Shown here piece after piece: positions 15,722 to 25,023 of a stretch of DNA of 64,000 nucleotides. This DNA comes from Planctomycetota bacterium (GTDB taxonomy: Bacteria > Planctomycetota > UBA1135 > UBA2386). Where the stretch lies: the NCBI GenBank assembly GCA_020638735.1, contig JACKHZ010000011.1, positions 496,001 through 560,000 of the forward strand. Direction: 5' to 3'. Under the pieces are notes generated by a model. The model saw only the letters and a list, made by a program, of their open reading frames with translations. It was not told the origin of the DNA and did not search any database. Made by a program: the position numbers and the translations under genes. The stretch's first letter is position 1; each line of letters opens with the position of its first letter.

Positions 15722-16540
15722 TCAGCGCACGAGGCGCTGGCGCAGCGCGTCGTGGAGCCGGCCGTTGGTCGCGACGATCGCGTCGCCGAACAGCCAGTCG
15801 TCGCCGCCGTCGTAGTCGCTGACCATGCCGCCGGCCTCGCGCACGATCACCGCGCCCGCCGCCACGTCGTACGGCTGCAGGTAGCGCTCCCAGTAGCCGT
15901 CGTAGACGCCGGCGGCGACGAGGCACAGGTCGAGCTCCGCCGAACCGAGCCGCCGGATGTCCCGGCAGGCGGGCAGCACCGCGGTGACGCTGCGCAGGTT
16001 GTCGTCACAGCCCGGCTCGTTGCGGTTGTAGGAGAAGCCGGTGGCGAGCAGCGCGTCGGCGAGCTCGTCGGTCGGCGACACCCGCAGCGACACGACCGGC
16101 CCGTCGGCCCGCTGCCGGGTCGCACCGAGCCCGCGCGCGCCGGTGAACGTCTCCCCGAGCGCCGGCGCGTGCACCACGCCGAGCACCGGTACGCCCCGGT
16201 GCGCGAGGGCGATCGCGACGCAGTAGAACGGCACGCCGTGCACGAAGTTGGTGGTGCCGTCGAGCGGGTCGACGATCCACAGCCACTCGCTGTCGCCGCT
16301 GGCTACGCCCTGGGTCGTCAGCACGCCTTCCTCCGCCAGCACCGCGTGCGTGGGGCACGCTTCGAGCAGGCCGCCGACGACGACGCGTTCGGCGGCGCGG
16401 TCGGCGTCGGTCACCAGCTCGCGGCGGCGCCCCTTCGACTCGACCCGCACGTCGGCGGGACGGTGCCGCAGGAGCTCGGCGCCGGCGGCCCGCGCCAGCC
16501 GTTCGGCGAGCTCGCAGAGACCCTTCAGGGCGTCGCTCAC
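15722..16540 (-). CDS. Inositol monophosphatase family phosphatase
   Basis: 272 residues, normal for the family. These are Mg-dependent, Li-sensitive phosphatases acting on inositol phosphates or related sugar phosphates, adenosine 3'-phosphate 5'-phosphosulfate, or histidinol phosphate. Metal-binding motifs seen: LAEEGV, WIVDPLDGTTNFVHGVP and the C-terminal YDVAAGAVIVREAGG (Tyr replacing the usual Trp before Asp). The substrate cannot be fixed from sequence. The GTG start at 16540 overlaps the stop of the upstream carboxypeptidase gene (GTGA), so the two are coupled, although no shared function is obvious. Confidence 0.92.
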   Translation of the reverse strand: MSDALKGLCELAERLARAAGAELLRHRPADVRVESKGRRRELVTDADRAAERVVVGGLLEACPTHAVLAEEGVLTTQGVASGDSEWLWIVDPLDGTTNFVHGVPFYCVAIALAHRGVPVLGVVHAPALGETFTGARGLGATRQRADGPVVSLRVSPTDELADALLATGFSYNRNEPGCDDNLRSVTAVLPACRDIRRLGSAELDLCLVAAGVYDGYWERYLQPYDVAAGAVIVREAGGMVSDYDGGDDWLFGDAIVATNGRLHDALRQRLVR

Positions 16541-17952
16541 CCGCTCGCCACCATCGTCGACAGCCCGGCGACGATGCGCTCCTGCAGCGCCTTCAACTGC
16601 TTGTTGTTGAGCTTGCCGCCCGCGCCGTAGCTCATCAGGATCGAGAACCAACGGCGGCGGCCGTCGGCGCCGGTGACGACGCCGGACAACGACGACGCGC
16701 CCATGATCCAGCCGGTCTTGGCGACCACCTTGCCGACGAGGTCGGTGCCGACGAAGCGGTCGTCCAGCGTGCCGCTGCGACCGGCGACCGGCAGGCTGTC
16801 CAGCAGCTGCTCGCCGCGCGGCCCGTGCCCGACCTTGAACAGCGTCACCAACAGCGCGCCAGGCGTCAGGCGGTTGTCGCGCGACAGGCCGGAGCCGTCC
16901 ACCAACTGCACGCCCGGCGGCAGCTCGCCGAGCAGCTCGACGAGCCGATCGCGCAGCGCGTCGACGCCGCCCTGCAGGCTGCCGTCGCCGCGCTTGTGTG
17001 CGCCGAGCACGCGCAGGCATTGTTCCGCGTCGAAGTTGGACGAGTCCTCGAGCATGCGCTGCAGCGCCGGCTGCAGCGGCGTGGCGTAGTCGAGCACCAC
17101 GCCATCGGCGGCGTCGGCGGCGGTGACCGCGCCGTCGATGCGCACCGCCCCGCGCGCCAGCTGCGTCAGCAGGGTGTCGCGATACCACGCGCCGGGGTCG
17201 TTGACCGCGGTGCGGATCTCGACGCGCGGCGCCTTCTGCCAGACCTTGCCGCGCACGCGGATCGCGTCACCCTCGTCGATCGCGCCGTAGAGCGCGTCCT
17301 TCTTCACGGACGTCACGGCGATGCTGCCGCGCAGCGGCCGGCCGGCCGGCGGCGCCAGCAGCGCGACCTCGGCGCAAGGGCTGCCGGGCGCGACGGACAA
17401 CCAGAACACGCCCTGCTCGAGCACGAACGGTCCCGTCGGCGCGCAGTAGTAGGTGTAGAGCTGGTCCTGCGGCCACGACGGCGGTCGCGCAGGTCCGGTG
17501 AACGCGCCGTCGCGCAGCACCACGTCGCGGATCCGGTTGACGCCGCGCGCCCGCAGCGCCCGGGCGACCTCGGCGAACACCTTCTCCGGCGCGTGCTCGG
17601 TTTCGCGGATCCAGTTGGGGTCACCGCTCGCGTGCACGACCAGCGCGCCGCCTTCGAGCGCGAACCGCGTGACGAACTTGTGGTCGGCGCCCAGGCCGGC
17701 GAGCACGGCGGCCGCCGTCAGCAGCTTCATGTTGCTGGCCGGGGCGAACGCCTCGGCGGCCCGGTGCCGGTAGAGCACGGTGCCCGCGTCGTCGACCGCC
17801 GCGACGCCGGTGCGCGCGCCGAGCCCTTCCGCCTCGGCGACGGCGCGTTCGACCACCTCGCGCTGCGCCGACAGGCCGTCGAGCGGCGTCGCCAGCGCGG
17901 CGGTGAGGGCCAGCGCGGACACAAGGTCGGGATTCGCTCGGCGCCGGAACAT
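16537..17952 (-). CDS. dacB: D-alanyl-D-alanine carboxypeptidase/endopeptidase, PBP4 type (peptidase S13)
   Basis: 471 residues with an N-terminal hydrophobic signal segment. Acts outside the inner membrane, trimming peptidoglycan stem peptides or cross-links. Active-site motifs: SxxK as Ser73-Asn-Met-Lys76 (APASNMKLL), the DGSGLSRDN block near residue 350 and KTG in VVAKTGWIMG near residue 412. The length matches E. coli PBP4. The gene is divergent from ThuA-DUF1080 with a 65-bp spacer and coupled to the downstream phosphatase. It shows that this organism remodels peptidoglycan. Confidence 0.93.
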   Translation of the reverse strand: MFRRRANPDLVSALALTAALATPLDGLSAQREVVERAVAEAEGLGARTGVAAVDDAGTVLYRHRAAEAFAPASNMKLLTAAAVLAGLGADHKFVTRFALEGGALVVHASGDPNWIRETEHAPEKVFAEVARALRARGVNRIRDVVLRDGAFTGPARPPSWPQDQLYTYYCAPTGPFVLEQGVFWLSVAPGSPCAEVALLAPPAGRPLRGSIAVTSVKKDALYGAIDEGDAIRVRGKVWQKAPRVEIRTAVNDPGAWYRDTLLTQLARGAVRIDGAVTAADAADGVVLDYATPLQPALQRMLEDSSNFDAEQCLRVLGAHKRGDGSLQGGVDALRDRLVELLGELPPGVQLVDGSGLSRDNRLTPGALLVTLFKVGHGPRGEQLLDSLPVAGRSGTLDDRFVGTDLVGKVVAKTGWIMGASSLSGVVTGADGRRRWFSILMSYGAGGKLNNKQLKALQERIVAGLSTMVASG

Positions 17953-18017
17953 GACCGGTGGGATACCGGATGCGGCGGCTCGTCGCCAGCGCGGCGTCGC
18001 GGCGTTACCGTGCCGCC

Positions 18018-19399
18018 ATGTTGTTCGCCTTGCTGTCGTCCCTGGCTGCGTTCGTCCCCCAACAGCCGCCGGCTCCGCTGCACGCGCTGGTCGTCACCGG
18101 CGCCAACAACCACGACTGGCAGTGGACGGCGCCGCAGATCGCCGCGGCGTTGCGCGAGACCGGTCGCTTCGAGGTGGTCGTGACGGAGCAGCCCGGCGAA
18201 GACCTGGCGCACGTCGCCGCGCGCCACGCTGCGGGCGAGCTCGACGTCATCGTGCTGGACTACAACGGACCGCGCTGGGGCGAGGCCGCCGAGCGGGGCT
18301 TCCTCGACGCCGTGCGCGCCGGCTGCGGCGTGGTCGTCGTGCACGCCGCCGACAACGCGTTCGAGGGCTGGACCGACTACGAACTGCTGGTCGGCCACCT
18401 GTGGCGCAAGGGCACCGGGCACGGCGCCTACCACCCGTTCGACGTCGTCGTCGTCGATCACGACCATCCGGTCACCGCCGGCCTCGAGGACCTGCGGCTG
18501 CATCCGGACGAGCTCTACCACCGGCTGGTGCACGCGCCGGGCGCCGAGCACAAGGTGCTGATGACCGCGTTCAGCGACCCGAAGACCGGCGGCACCGGCC
18601 GGCACGAGCCGATGGCGATGGCCGGCTCGTTCGCGAAGGGGCGCGTGTTCCACACCCCGCTCGGCCACGTCTGGCGCAACGTCCCGGGTACGCACGCGAC
18701 CTGGGGCGATCCGCAGCTCCGGCTGCTGCTGGCCCGCGGCACCGAATGGGCGGCCACCGGCGCGGTGACGCTGCCGACGACGCCGTTCAACCGGCTGAGC
18801 GCCGACGAGCGCGAGGCGGGCTTCGAGCTGCTGTTCGACGGTCGCTCGCTCGAGCACTGGAAGGGCTATCGGGACGACGACGTGCCGGCCGGCTGGCAGG
18901 TGCAGGACGCGGCGATCGTGCGAACGGCGGGCGGCGGCGATCTGGTCAGCCGGGCCGAGTTCGGCGACTTCGACTTCCGCTTCTCGTTCCGCATCTCCGC
19001 CAACGGCAACTCCGGCGTCATGTGGCACGTCGTCGACGGACAGCCCGAGACGTACTTCTCCGGCCCCGAGTACCAGGTGCTGGACGATGTCGGCAGCAAG
19101 CCCGGGCCGAAGCACTCGGTCGGCGCGCTCTACGACCTGGTCGCGCCCGCCGCCGACAAGGTCGTGCGCCCGGCCGGCACGTGGAACGAGGGTCGCATCG
19201 TGCTGCACGAAGGGCGACTCGAGCTGTGGCTCAACGGACAGCGCACGGTCGAGGCGCCGTGCGCCGGCGACGAGTGGCAGCAGATGATCGCCGCCAGCAA
19301 GTTCAAGGACTGGCCGTTCGGCAAGGCCGCGAGCGGCCGCCTGGCCCTGCAGGACCACGGCGACGCGGTCGCCTACCGCAATCTCCGCATCCGCCGCCT

Positions 19400-19403
<4 letters not shown>
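18018..19403 (+). CDS. Secreted ThuA-like domain fused to DUF1080
   Basis: 461 residues. Signal peptide at residues 1-17 (LFALLSSLAAFV). A ThuA-like glutamine-amidotransferase-fold domain follows (about 20-245; VVVVHAADNAFEGW, then GHGAYHPFDVVVVDHDHPVTAGL). The C-terminal half is DUF1080, the 3-keto-disaccharide hydrolase family, a lectin-like jelly roll (FELLFDGRSLEHWKGYRDDD, NGNSGVMWHV, RLALQDHGDAVAYRNLRIRRL). Such fusions are abundant in planctomycetes and are linked to sugar turnover outside the cytoplasm. ATG 18018 is chosen for the signal peptide; an upstream start at 17958 would spoil it. The stop overlaps the start of the sigma-54 activator (GTGA). Confidence 0.92.
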
Positions 19404-20761
<1,358 letters not shown>

Positions 20762-20779
20762 AGCGCCGCCCCGGCCGCG

Positions 20780-21835
20780 TCACCACTCGAGCAGCAGCAG
20801 CTCGCTGCAGAAGCCCGGCCCCATCGCCAGCATCACGCCGCGCGCACCGGGCGCGAAGCGGCGCTGCCGCAGCGTCTCGGCGAGGATCATCAGCACCGAC
20901 GCGCTCGACAGGTTGCCGGCGCGGCGCAGGCTGTCCCAGCTGATCGCCAGCGCGTCGCGGCCGACGCCGAGGCCTTCCTGCAAGCCTTCGAGCACCTTCG
21001 GCCCGCCGGGGTGCGCCACCCAGCAGGCGACGTCGCGGCGCGTCATGCCGTGATCGGCCAGGAACGCGTCGACGTCGAGCGGCAACCGGTCGCGGGCCAC
21101 GTCGGGGACCTCCGCCGACAGCACGATGCGGAAGCCGTGCGCGCCGATGTCCCAGCCCATGACGTGCTCGGTGTCCGGATAGAACACCGAGCGGGTGTCG
21201 ACGACGCGCGGCGTGTTCCCTGGGTCGCTGCGGTCCTCGCCGACCACCACCGCCGCGGCCGCGCCGTCGCCGAACAGGCCGACGCTGATCAGGTTGGCGA
21301 CCGAACGGTCCTCCGGCTGCAGCGTCAACGAGCACAACTCGACGGTCAGCACCAGCGCCACCGCGTCCGGTCGATGCGAGACGTAGTCCGCGGCGCGCGA
21401 CACCGCCGCGGCGCCGGCGACGCAGCCGAGCCCGAACATCGGCACGCGCTTGACGTCGGGACGTAGTCCGAGCCGGGTCACCAGGCGCGCGTCGATGGAC
21501 GGACTGGCCAGTCCGGTGACCGTCGAGAAGAAGATGGCGTCGACCTCGTCGGCCCGCACCCCCGCCTGCGCCAGGGCCTCGCGACAGCTGCGTTCGCCCA
21601 GCGTCAGCGCGCCGTCCAGCCACGCGCGGTTGGCGCCGGTGAAGCCGCCGAGGTCGGAGTACGCCTCCAGCGGCAACCACAGGTGGCGGCCGTCGATGCC
21701 GCTGTGCTCGTGCAGGCTGCGCAGTCGCTCGGCCACGCGCGGGTCCACCCCGAGCAGCTGCACGAGCCGCTCGGTCAGCTCGCGCTGCGCGTACCAGTGG
21801 GGCGGGAAGGCCGTCGCGGCGGCGGCGATTCTCAA
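20780..21835 (-). CDS. Type III polyketide synthase (chalcone/alkylresorcinol synthase-like)
   Basis: 351 residues, normal for the family. A homodimeric condensing enzyme that extends a CoA- or ACP-linked starter with malonyl-CoA and cyclises the product. The catalytic triad is intact: Cys138 in FGLGCVAGA, His275 in VAHPGGPK and Asn308 in RRAGNLSSAS; GFCSELLL closes the chain. Bacterial relatives often make alkylresorcinols or alkylpyrones from fatty acyl starters; the starter here is unknown. Start: TTG at 21835 overlaps the stop of the upstream ICMT-family gene (TTGA). An ATG at 21910 would overlap that gene by 79 nt and add 25 residues that look like antisense-frame sequence. Confidence 0.93.
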   Translation of the reverse strand: MRIAAAATAFPPHWYAQRELTERLVQLLGVDPRVAERLRSLHEHSGIDGRHLWLPLEAYSDLGGFTGANRAWLDGALTLGERSCREALAQAGVRADEVDAIFFSTVTGLASPSIDARLVTRLGLRPDVKRVPMFGLGCVAGAAAVSRAADYVSHRPDAVALVLTVELCSLTLQPEDRSVANLISVGLFGDGAAAAVVVGEDRSDPGNTPRVVDTRSVFYPDTEHVMGWDIGAHGFRIVLSAEVPDVARDRLPLDVDAFLADHGMTRRDVACWVAHPGGPKVLEGLQEGLGVGRDALAISWDSLRRAGNLSSASVLMILAETLRQRRFAPGARGVMLAMGPGFCSELLLLEW

Positions 21836-22581
21836 CGGCGGAACCTCGGCATCAGGAAGGGCACGGTAGCTCGATAGGCGCGGAACTGCTCGCCGAACAG
21901 CCGACTCCATCGCGCTTCCTTGAAGCGCGGGCCGACGACGCAGTAGGCGCACCACCCGCCGGCGAGCAGCAGCCAGTCGAGCGACCAGCACGGCGCGGTC
22001 AGCAGGACCATCGCGAAGCCGAGGTAGATCGGCTGGCGGCAGCGGGCGAACAGGCCGTCGCGCGGCATCGGGGCGAAGCGCACGGCGCGGCCGCGCAGCA
22101 GCGCCCACCAGCCGGCGGCGCCCGTCTGCACGGCGAGACCGGCGTCGTAGAGGGCCTTCTGCAGCAGCAGCCAGGCGCCGACGAACGCGGTCACCTGCGC
22201 CGCGCCGGTCAGCCCGTGTGGCTCATGCCAGACGACGTGGGTCGGCGACCACGCCCAGAAGGTCAGCAGCAGCTGCAGCGACGCGATCCACGCGAAGGTG
22301 CTGACGGCGAGCGTGCGGCCGTGGCCGACCGGCGACAGGCGCTGCAGGGTGCCGTGGCCGGGTCGCGCCAACAGGAAGCTGTGCAGCAACGGGAACTGCA
22401 GCACCAACAGCAGGTCGGCGACGCCGGCCTGCCAGCCGTGCAGCCCGCCGCGGCCGAGCTGCATGCCCGTGACCAGCGCCAGCGCCATCGAGCCGACCGC
22501 CGCCGCGAACGTGACGTGGCACAGCGCGCCCATCAGCAGCGCGGCGACGCGGCGCGGCAGACGTTCGCTGCGGCCGATCAC
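21832..22581 (-). CDS. Isoprenylcysteine carboxyl methyltransferase (ICMT)-family membrane methyltransferase
   Basis: 249 residues with several membrane helices. The C-terminal signature of the ICMT/phospholipid methyltransferase family is present: CRQPIYLGFAMVLL, a hydrophobic helix, then FGEQFRAYRATVPFLMP. In Bacillus subtilis the ICMT-family protein BpsB (YpbQ) O-methylates the alkylpyrone/alkylresorcinol made by the adjacent type III PKS BpsA. The same gene pairing here suggests the same role (inference from known biology). GTG 22581 overlaps the previous stop, and its own stop overlaps the PKS start. Confidence 0.88.
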   Translation of the reverse strand: MIGRSERLPRRVAALLMGALCHVTFAAAVGSMALALVTGMQLGRGGLHGWQAGVADLLLVLQFPLLHSFLLARPGHGTLQRLSPVGHGRTLAVSTFAWIASLQLLLTFWAWSPTHVVWHEPHGLTGAAQVTAFVGAWLLLQKALYDAGLAVQTGAAGWWALLRGRAVRFAPMPRDGLFARCRQPIYLGFAMVLLTAPCWSLDWLLLAGGWCAYCVVGPRFKEARWSRLFGEQFRAYRATVPFLMPRFRR

Positions 22582-23285
22582 CCGGCGGCCCCCGGTCGCT
22601 CGAACAGCGCCGCGTAGCCGACGGCGCAGCTGCGGCTCTCGCGCAGCTCGATGGCGCCGCGACGCACCGTCGCCAACAGCCGCGGCGTCTCGCCGGTCTG
22701 CCGCGTGCGCCGCAGGCCGGCGGCGGCGGCCATGCGCTCGAGCTCGTCGGGCCGCACGAACATGCGCCAGCTGTGCGTGCCGCGCGGCACGTAGCCGAGG
22801 CCCTCGGCCAGCGTGATCGCCAGCAGGCGCGAACGCACGGTGCGCGAGATCGTGTTGACGAACAGGCTGCCGCCCGGACGCAGCAGCCGCGCGGCTTCGG
22901 CGACCGCGGCCGCCGGTTCGTCGAGGTGCTCGACCACGTCGGCCAGCAGCACCACGTCGGCGCAACCGGAGCGCAGCGGGCTGCGCAGCAGCGAAGCGCC
23001 GGCGACGTAGAGCGCGACGCCCCGTTCGTCGGCGGTCCGCTGCGCGTCGCGCAGCGCGCCCGAGGCCAGGTCGAGCCCGATCACCTGGGCGCCGCGTTCG
23101 GCGAGCGGCAACGCCAGCAGCCCGCCGCCGCAGCCGAGATCGACGATCACCCGGCCGACGACGTCGCCGAGCCAGCGCAGCAGCAGCTGGCGACGGAACT
23201 CGCTGACCGCGCGCAGCGACGCGAACTCCTTGCAGTCGGGGTCCCACCACCCCCCGCGGTCGAACAGGGCCGCGGGGTCGCTCAA
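22578..23285 (-). CDS. UbiG-like class I SAM-dependent methyltransferase
   Basis: 235 residues. Resembles UbiG O-methyltransferases of ubiquinone synthesis: an N-terminal FDRGGWWDPDCKEFASL block, SAM motif I VIVDLGCGGGLLALP (47-61), LADVVEHLDEP and RLLRPGGSLFVNTI, then GTHSWRMFVRPDELERM. It probably methylates a phenolic hydroxyl; in this operon a resorcinol or quinol product is a reasonable substrate (inference). The TTG start at 23285 overlaps the preceding stop as TTGA and gives the expected N-terminus; longer readings upstream are Arg/Ala-rich. Confidence 0.9.
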   Translation of the reverse strand: MSDPAALFDRGGWWDPDCKEFASLRAVSEFRRQLLLRWLGDVVGRVIVDLGCGGGLLALPLAERGAQVIGLDLASGALRDAQRTADERGVALYVAGASLLRSPLRSGCADVVLLADVVEHLDEPAAAVAEAARLLRPGGSLFVNTISRTVRSRLLAITLAEGLGYVPRGTHSWRMFVRPDELERMAAAAGLRRTRQTGETPRLLATVRRGAIELRESRSCAVGYAALFERPGAAG

Positions 23286-23716
23286 ACGCCCGGCCTCTGC
23301 GCCAGCACGAGCTCGCCGTTGGGCGCGCGCAAGCGCACGTGCCCAGGGGCCCGCTCGAGCGGCACCGGCGGCGCGCCGTCGAGCGACAGGCCGTCGACGT
23401 CGGCGCGCCACGTGCCGTCCAGGGTCTGGAACGAACAGCGGCCGTCGACCTCGGTCAGCGCGGCGGCGGTGTAGGTGCCGTCGGCGGCGAACCGGTAGTA
23501 GACCTTGCGCAGCGTCGCGGCGGCTTCACCCCGGATGTCGACGGACTCGTAGAGCCCGAGCAGCGGCAGCTCCGGCGCCGGCGCCCATTCCAGCGCGGCG
23601 AGGTCGTCGACGACCAGTCGCTGCTGCGGCGCGACGACGTTCGAGGCGATGCAGGCGGCCGCCGTCAGCGCCACCGCGAGCAGGCCGCCGCGGCGAACGG
23701 CCGTGCGCGCCCTCAC
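23282..23716 (-). CDS. Small lipoprotein of unknown function
   Basis: 144 residues. The N-terminus RRGGLLAVALTAAACIASN is a lipoprotein signal peptide with a lipobox ending at Cys about residue 22. The mature part is small and beta-rich (LPLLGLYESVDIRG, YYRFAADGTYTAAAL, RCSFQTLDGTWRAD, VRLRAPNGELVLAQR), suggesting a lipocalin-like or single-domain barrel. I do not recognise a family. GTG 23716 overlaps the YceI stop, and its stop overlaps the methyltransferase start, so it belongs to the same operon. It may carry or assemble the lipid product at the membrane (inference). Confidence 0.8.
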   Translation of the reverse strand: MRARTAVRRGGLLAVALTAAACIASNVVAPQQRLVVDDLAALEWAPAPELPLLGLYESVDIRGEAAATLRKVYYRFAADGTYTAAALTEVDGRCSFQTLDGTWRADVDGLSLDGAPPVPLERAPGHVRLRAPNGELVLAQRPGV

Positions 23717-24807
23717 TTGCTCTCCGCCTGGGCGCGCGCCCGCAAGGCGATCCAGATCACGACCTGGTCCTCCATGCTGATGACGCCGAGCTGGTTCGGC
23801 ACCGGCACCTCGTAGTCGCTGAGCAGCAGCTTCGCCTGCCCCTCGATGACCACGCGCTGCTGTGGATCGACGGTGATCCTGACCGGCATGCGCAGGTCGC
23901 AGGTCTTGCCGCGGATCGTCATGCGACCGATGACGTCGCCGACGGCGCTGCGGCCGGGCACGTCGACGGCGGTGGCGCGAAACGCCTGCACCGCGAAGCG
24001 CAGCTCGGGGTGGCGCGGCGTGTCGAGGTGCTCCAACATGTTCTCGTCGCGGCCTTCGACGCCGGTCTTGAGGGCGCGCGCGTCGACGACGACCTCGCCG
24101 ACGCACAGGCCGTCCGCGTCGTCCCAGTCGGCGCGGAACTCGCCGTGCAGCTCGGAGGTCACGCCGGTGAAGTCGTGCAGCGTGCTCTTGGCGTCGAAGC
24201 CGACCCGGCACAGCTCGGGCAGGAGCACGTAGCGCTGCGGCTGATCGAAGGCGAAGCCCGACGAGGGCAGCTGGAACGACAGGAAGCCCGTGGTCTTCGG
24301 TTTGGCCGGCGCCGTCGTCGCGACCGGCTCCACCGGCGTGGGGTCGGCGACCTCGGGTGCGATCGACGGGGCCTGGACCTGAGGCTCGCCGCCCGCCGCC
24401 GGCGCGCCTTCCGCCGGCGGGGTGACCTGCTGAGCGAGGCGCTGCTGCTCGAGTCCCTGCTGCACGCCGGCGACCTGCGTCTGCACCCGCTGCAGCGCCG
24501 CCGCCAGCGCCGCGACCTCACGCCGCAGCGCCAGCACGTCCTCGTGGCGCGCCGACGCGCCGTCGTCGAGGCCGGTCGCCAGCCGCTGGAAGTTGCCGGC
24601 GACCGCGTTCTGCAGCTGCTTCACGTCCTCCGACAGCAGCTGCACGTCGTCGCGCAGCAGCGCCGTCGGATCGGGCCCGGAATCGGGTCGGTCGTCCTGG
24701 ACCACGACGCGGACCCGGTCCTTCAGCACGGTGAAGCCCGCGCCCAGTGCGGCGCACATGCCGAGGATGGTCAGCGCACCGAGGATCTGCAGAAGCCTGC
24801 CAGCCAT
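23713..24807 (-). CDS. Membrane-anchored coiled-coil YceI-domain protein
   Basis: 364 residues. An N-terminal membrane anchor (ILGALTILGMCAALGAGFTV), a predicted coiled coil (about 45-125), an Ala/Pro/Gln linker and a C-terminal YceI domain (about 195-364: RVGFDAKSTLHDFTGVTSEL, RDENMLEHLDTPRHPELRF, GRMTIRGKTCDLRMPV, LLSDYEVPVPNQLGVI). YceI folds are lipocalin-like and bind long isoprenoid or amphiphilic chains, fitting a lipid pathway. It is first in the minus-strand arm. A sigma-54-like promoter ends so close to the ATG (predicted leader about 3 nt) that the transcript may be almost leaderless, or the real start or promoter is elsewhere. Confidence 0.9.
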   Translation of the reverse strand: MAGRLLQILGALTILGMCAALGAGFTVLKDRVRVVVQDDRPDSGPDPTALLRDDVQLLSEDVKQLQNAVAGNFQRLATGLDDGASARHEDVLALRREVAALAAALQRVQTQVAGVQQGLEQQRLAQQVTPPAEGAPAAGGEPQVQAPSIAPEVADPTPVEPVATTAPAKPKTTGFLSFQLPSSGFAFDQPQRYVLLPELCRVGFDAKSTLHDFTGVTSELHGEFRADWDDADGLCVGEVVVDARALKTGVEGRDENMLEHLDTPRHPELRFAVQAFRATAVDVPGRSAVGDVIGRMTIRGKTCDLRMPVRITVDPQQRVVIEGQAKLLLSDYEVPVPNQLGVISMEDQVVIWIALRARAQAESK

Positions 24808-24820
24808 GACGGCAGAGAAT

Positions 24821-24836
24821 GGCAAGGGCTGTGCCG
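24821..24836 (-). promoter_or_regulatory. Sigma-54-like promoter for the yceI-PKS arm
   Basis: Read on the minus strand the site is CGGCACAGCCCTTGCC, compared with the -24/-12 consensus TGGCACRNNNNTTGCW. Ten of twelve informative positions match and the GG-N10-GC spacing is exact. The predicted start site is near 24810, only about 3 nt before the yceI ATG, which is the main reason for caution. Confidence 0.55.
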
Positions 24837-24889
24837 CGCCGCTATCCCCCGCCGTGCTCGCGATCCTCGCCGGACGACCGGGCAGGTCT

Positions 24890-24956
24890 TGCACGGTGAA
24901 GGTAGAAAGTGCACGCTCGCGGTCGCGGTCCCCGTGGTGTTCGCGGCGATCGCCGC
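24890..24956. promoter_or_regulatory. Dyads between the divergent promoters, candidate activator sites
   Basis: Two symmetric elements lie between the sigma-54-like promoters: TGCAC-N14-GTGCA at 24890-24913 and a perfect 14-bp palindrome GCGGCGATCGCCGC at 24943-24956. NtrC-family activators bind dyads upstream of their promoters, and TGCAC/GTGCA half-sites recall NtrC sites, though with wider spacing. Assignment to the 19400 regulator is inference. Confidence 0.35.
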
Positions 24957-24967
24957 AGTCGCGACGG

Positions 24968-24983
24968 CGGCACGTCGTGTGCT
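24968..24983 (+). promoter_or_regulatory. Sigma-54-like promoter for the MMPL arm
   Basis: CGGCACGTCGTGTGCT matches the -24/-12 consensus TGGCACRNNNNTTGCW at ten of twelve informative positions, with exact GG-N10-GC spacing. The predicted start site is near 24994, giving a 30-nt leader before the ATG at 25024. It faces away from the site at 24821-24836. Confidence 0.55.
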
Positions 24984-25023
24984 CGTGCACAGCCGTGCGG
25001 CGCGCCCCCTCACGTCCCGATCC

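Noticed and set aside
24875..24892. A third sigma-54-like site around GGGCAGGTCTTGCA on the plus strand
   Set aside because: The spacing between the GG and GC elements is 9, not 10, and sigma-54 promoters require exact spacing.
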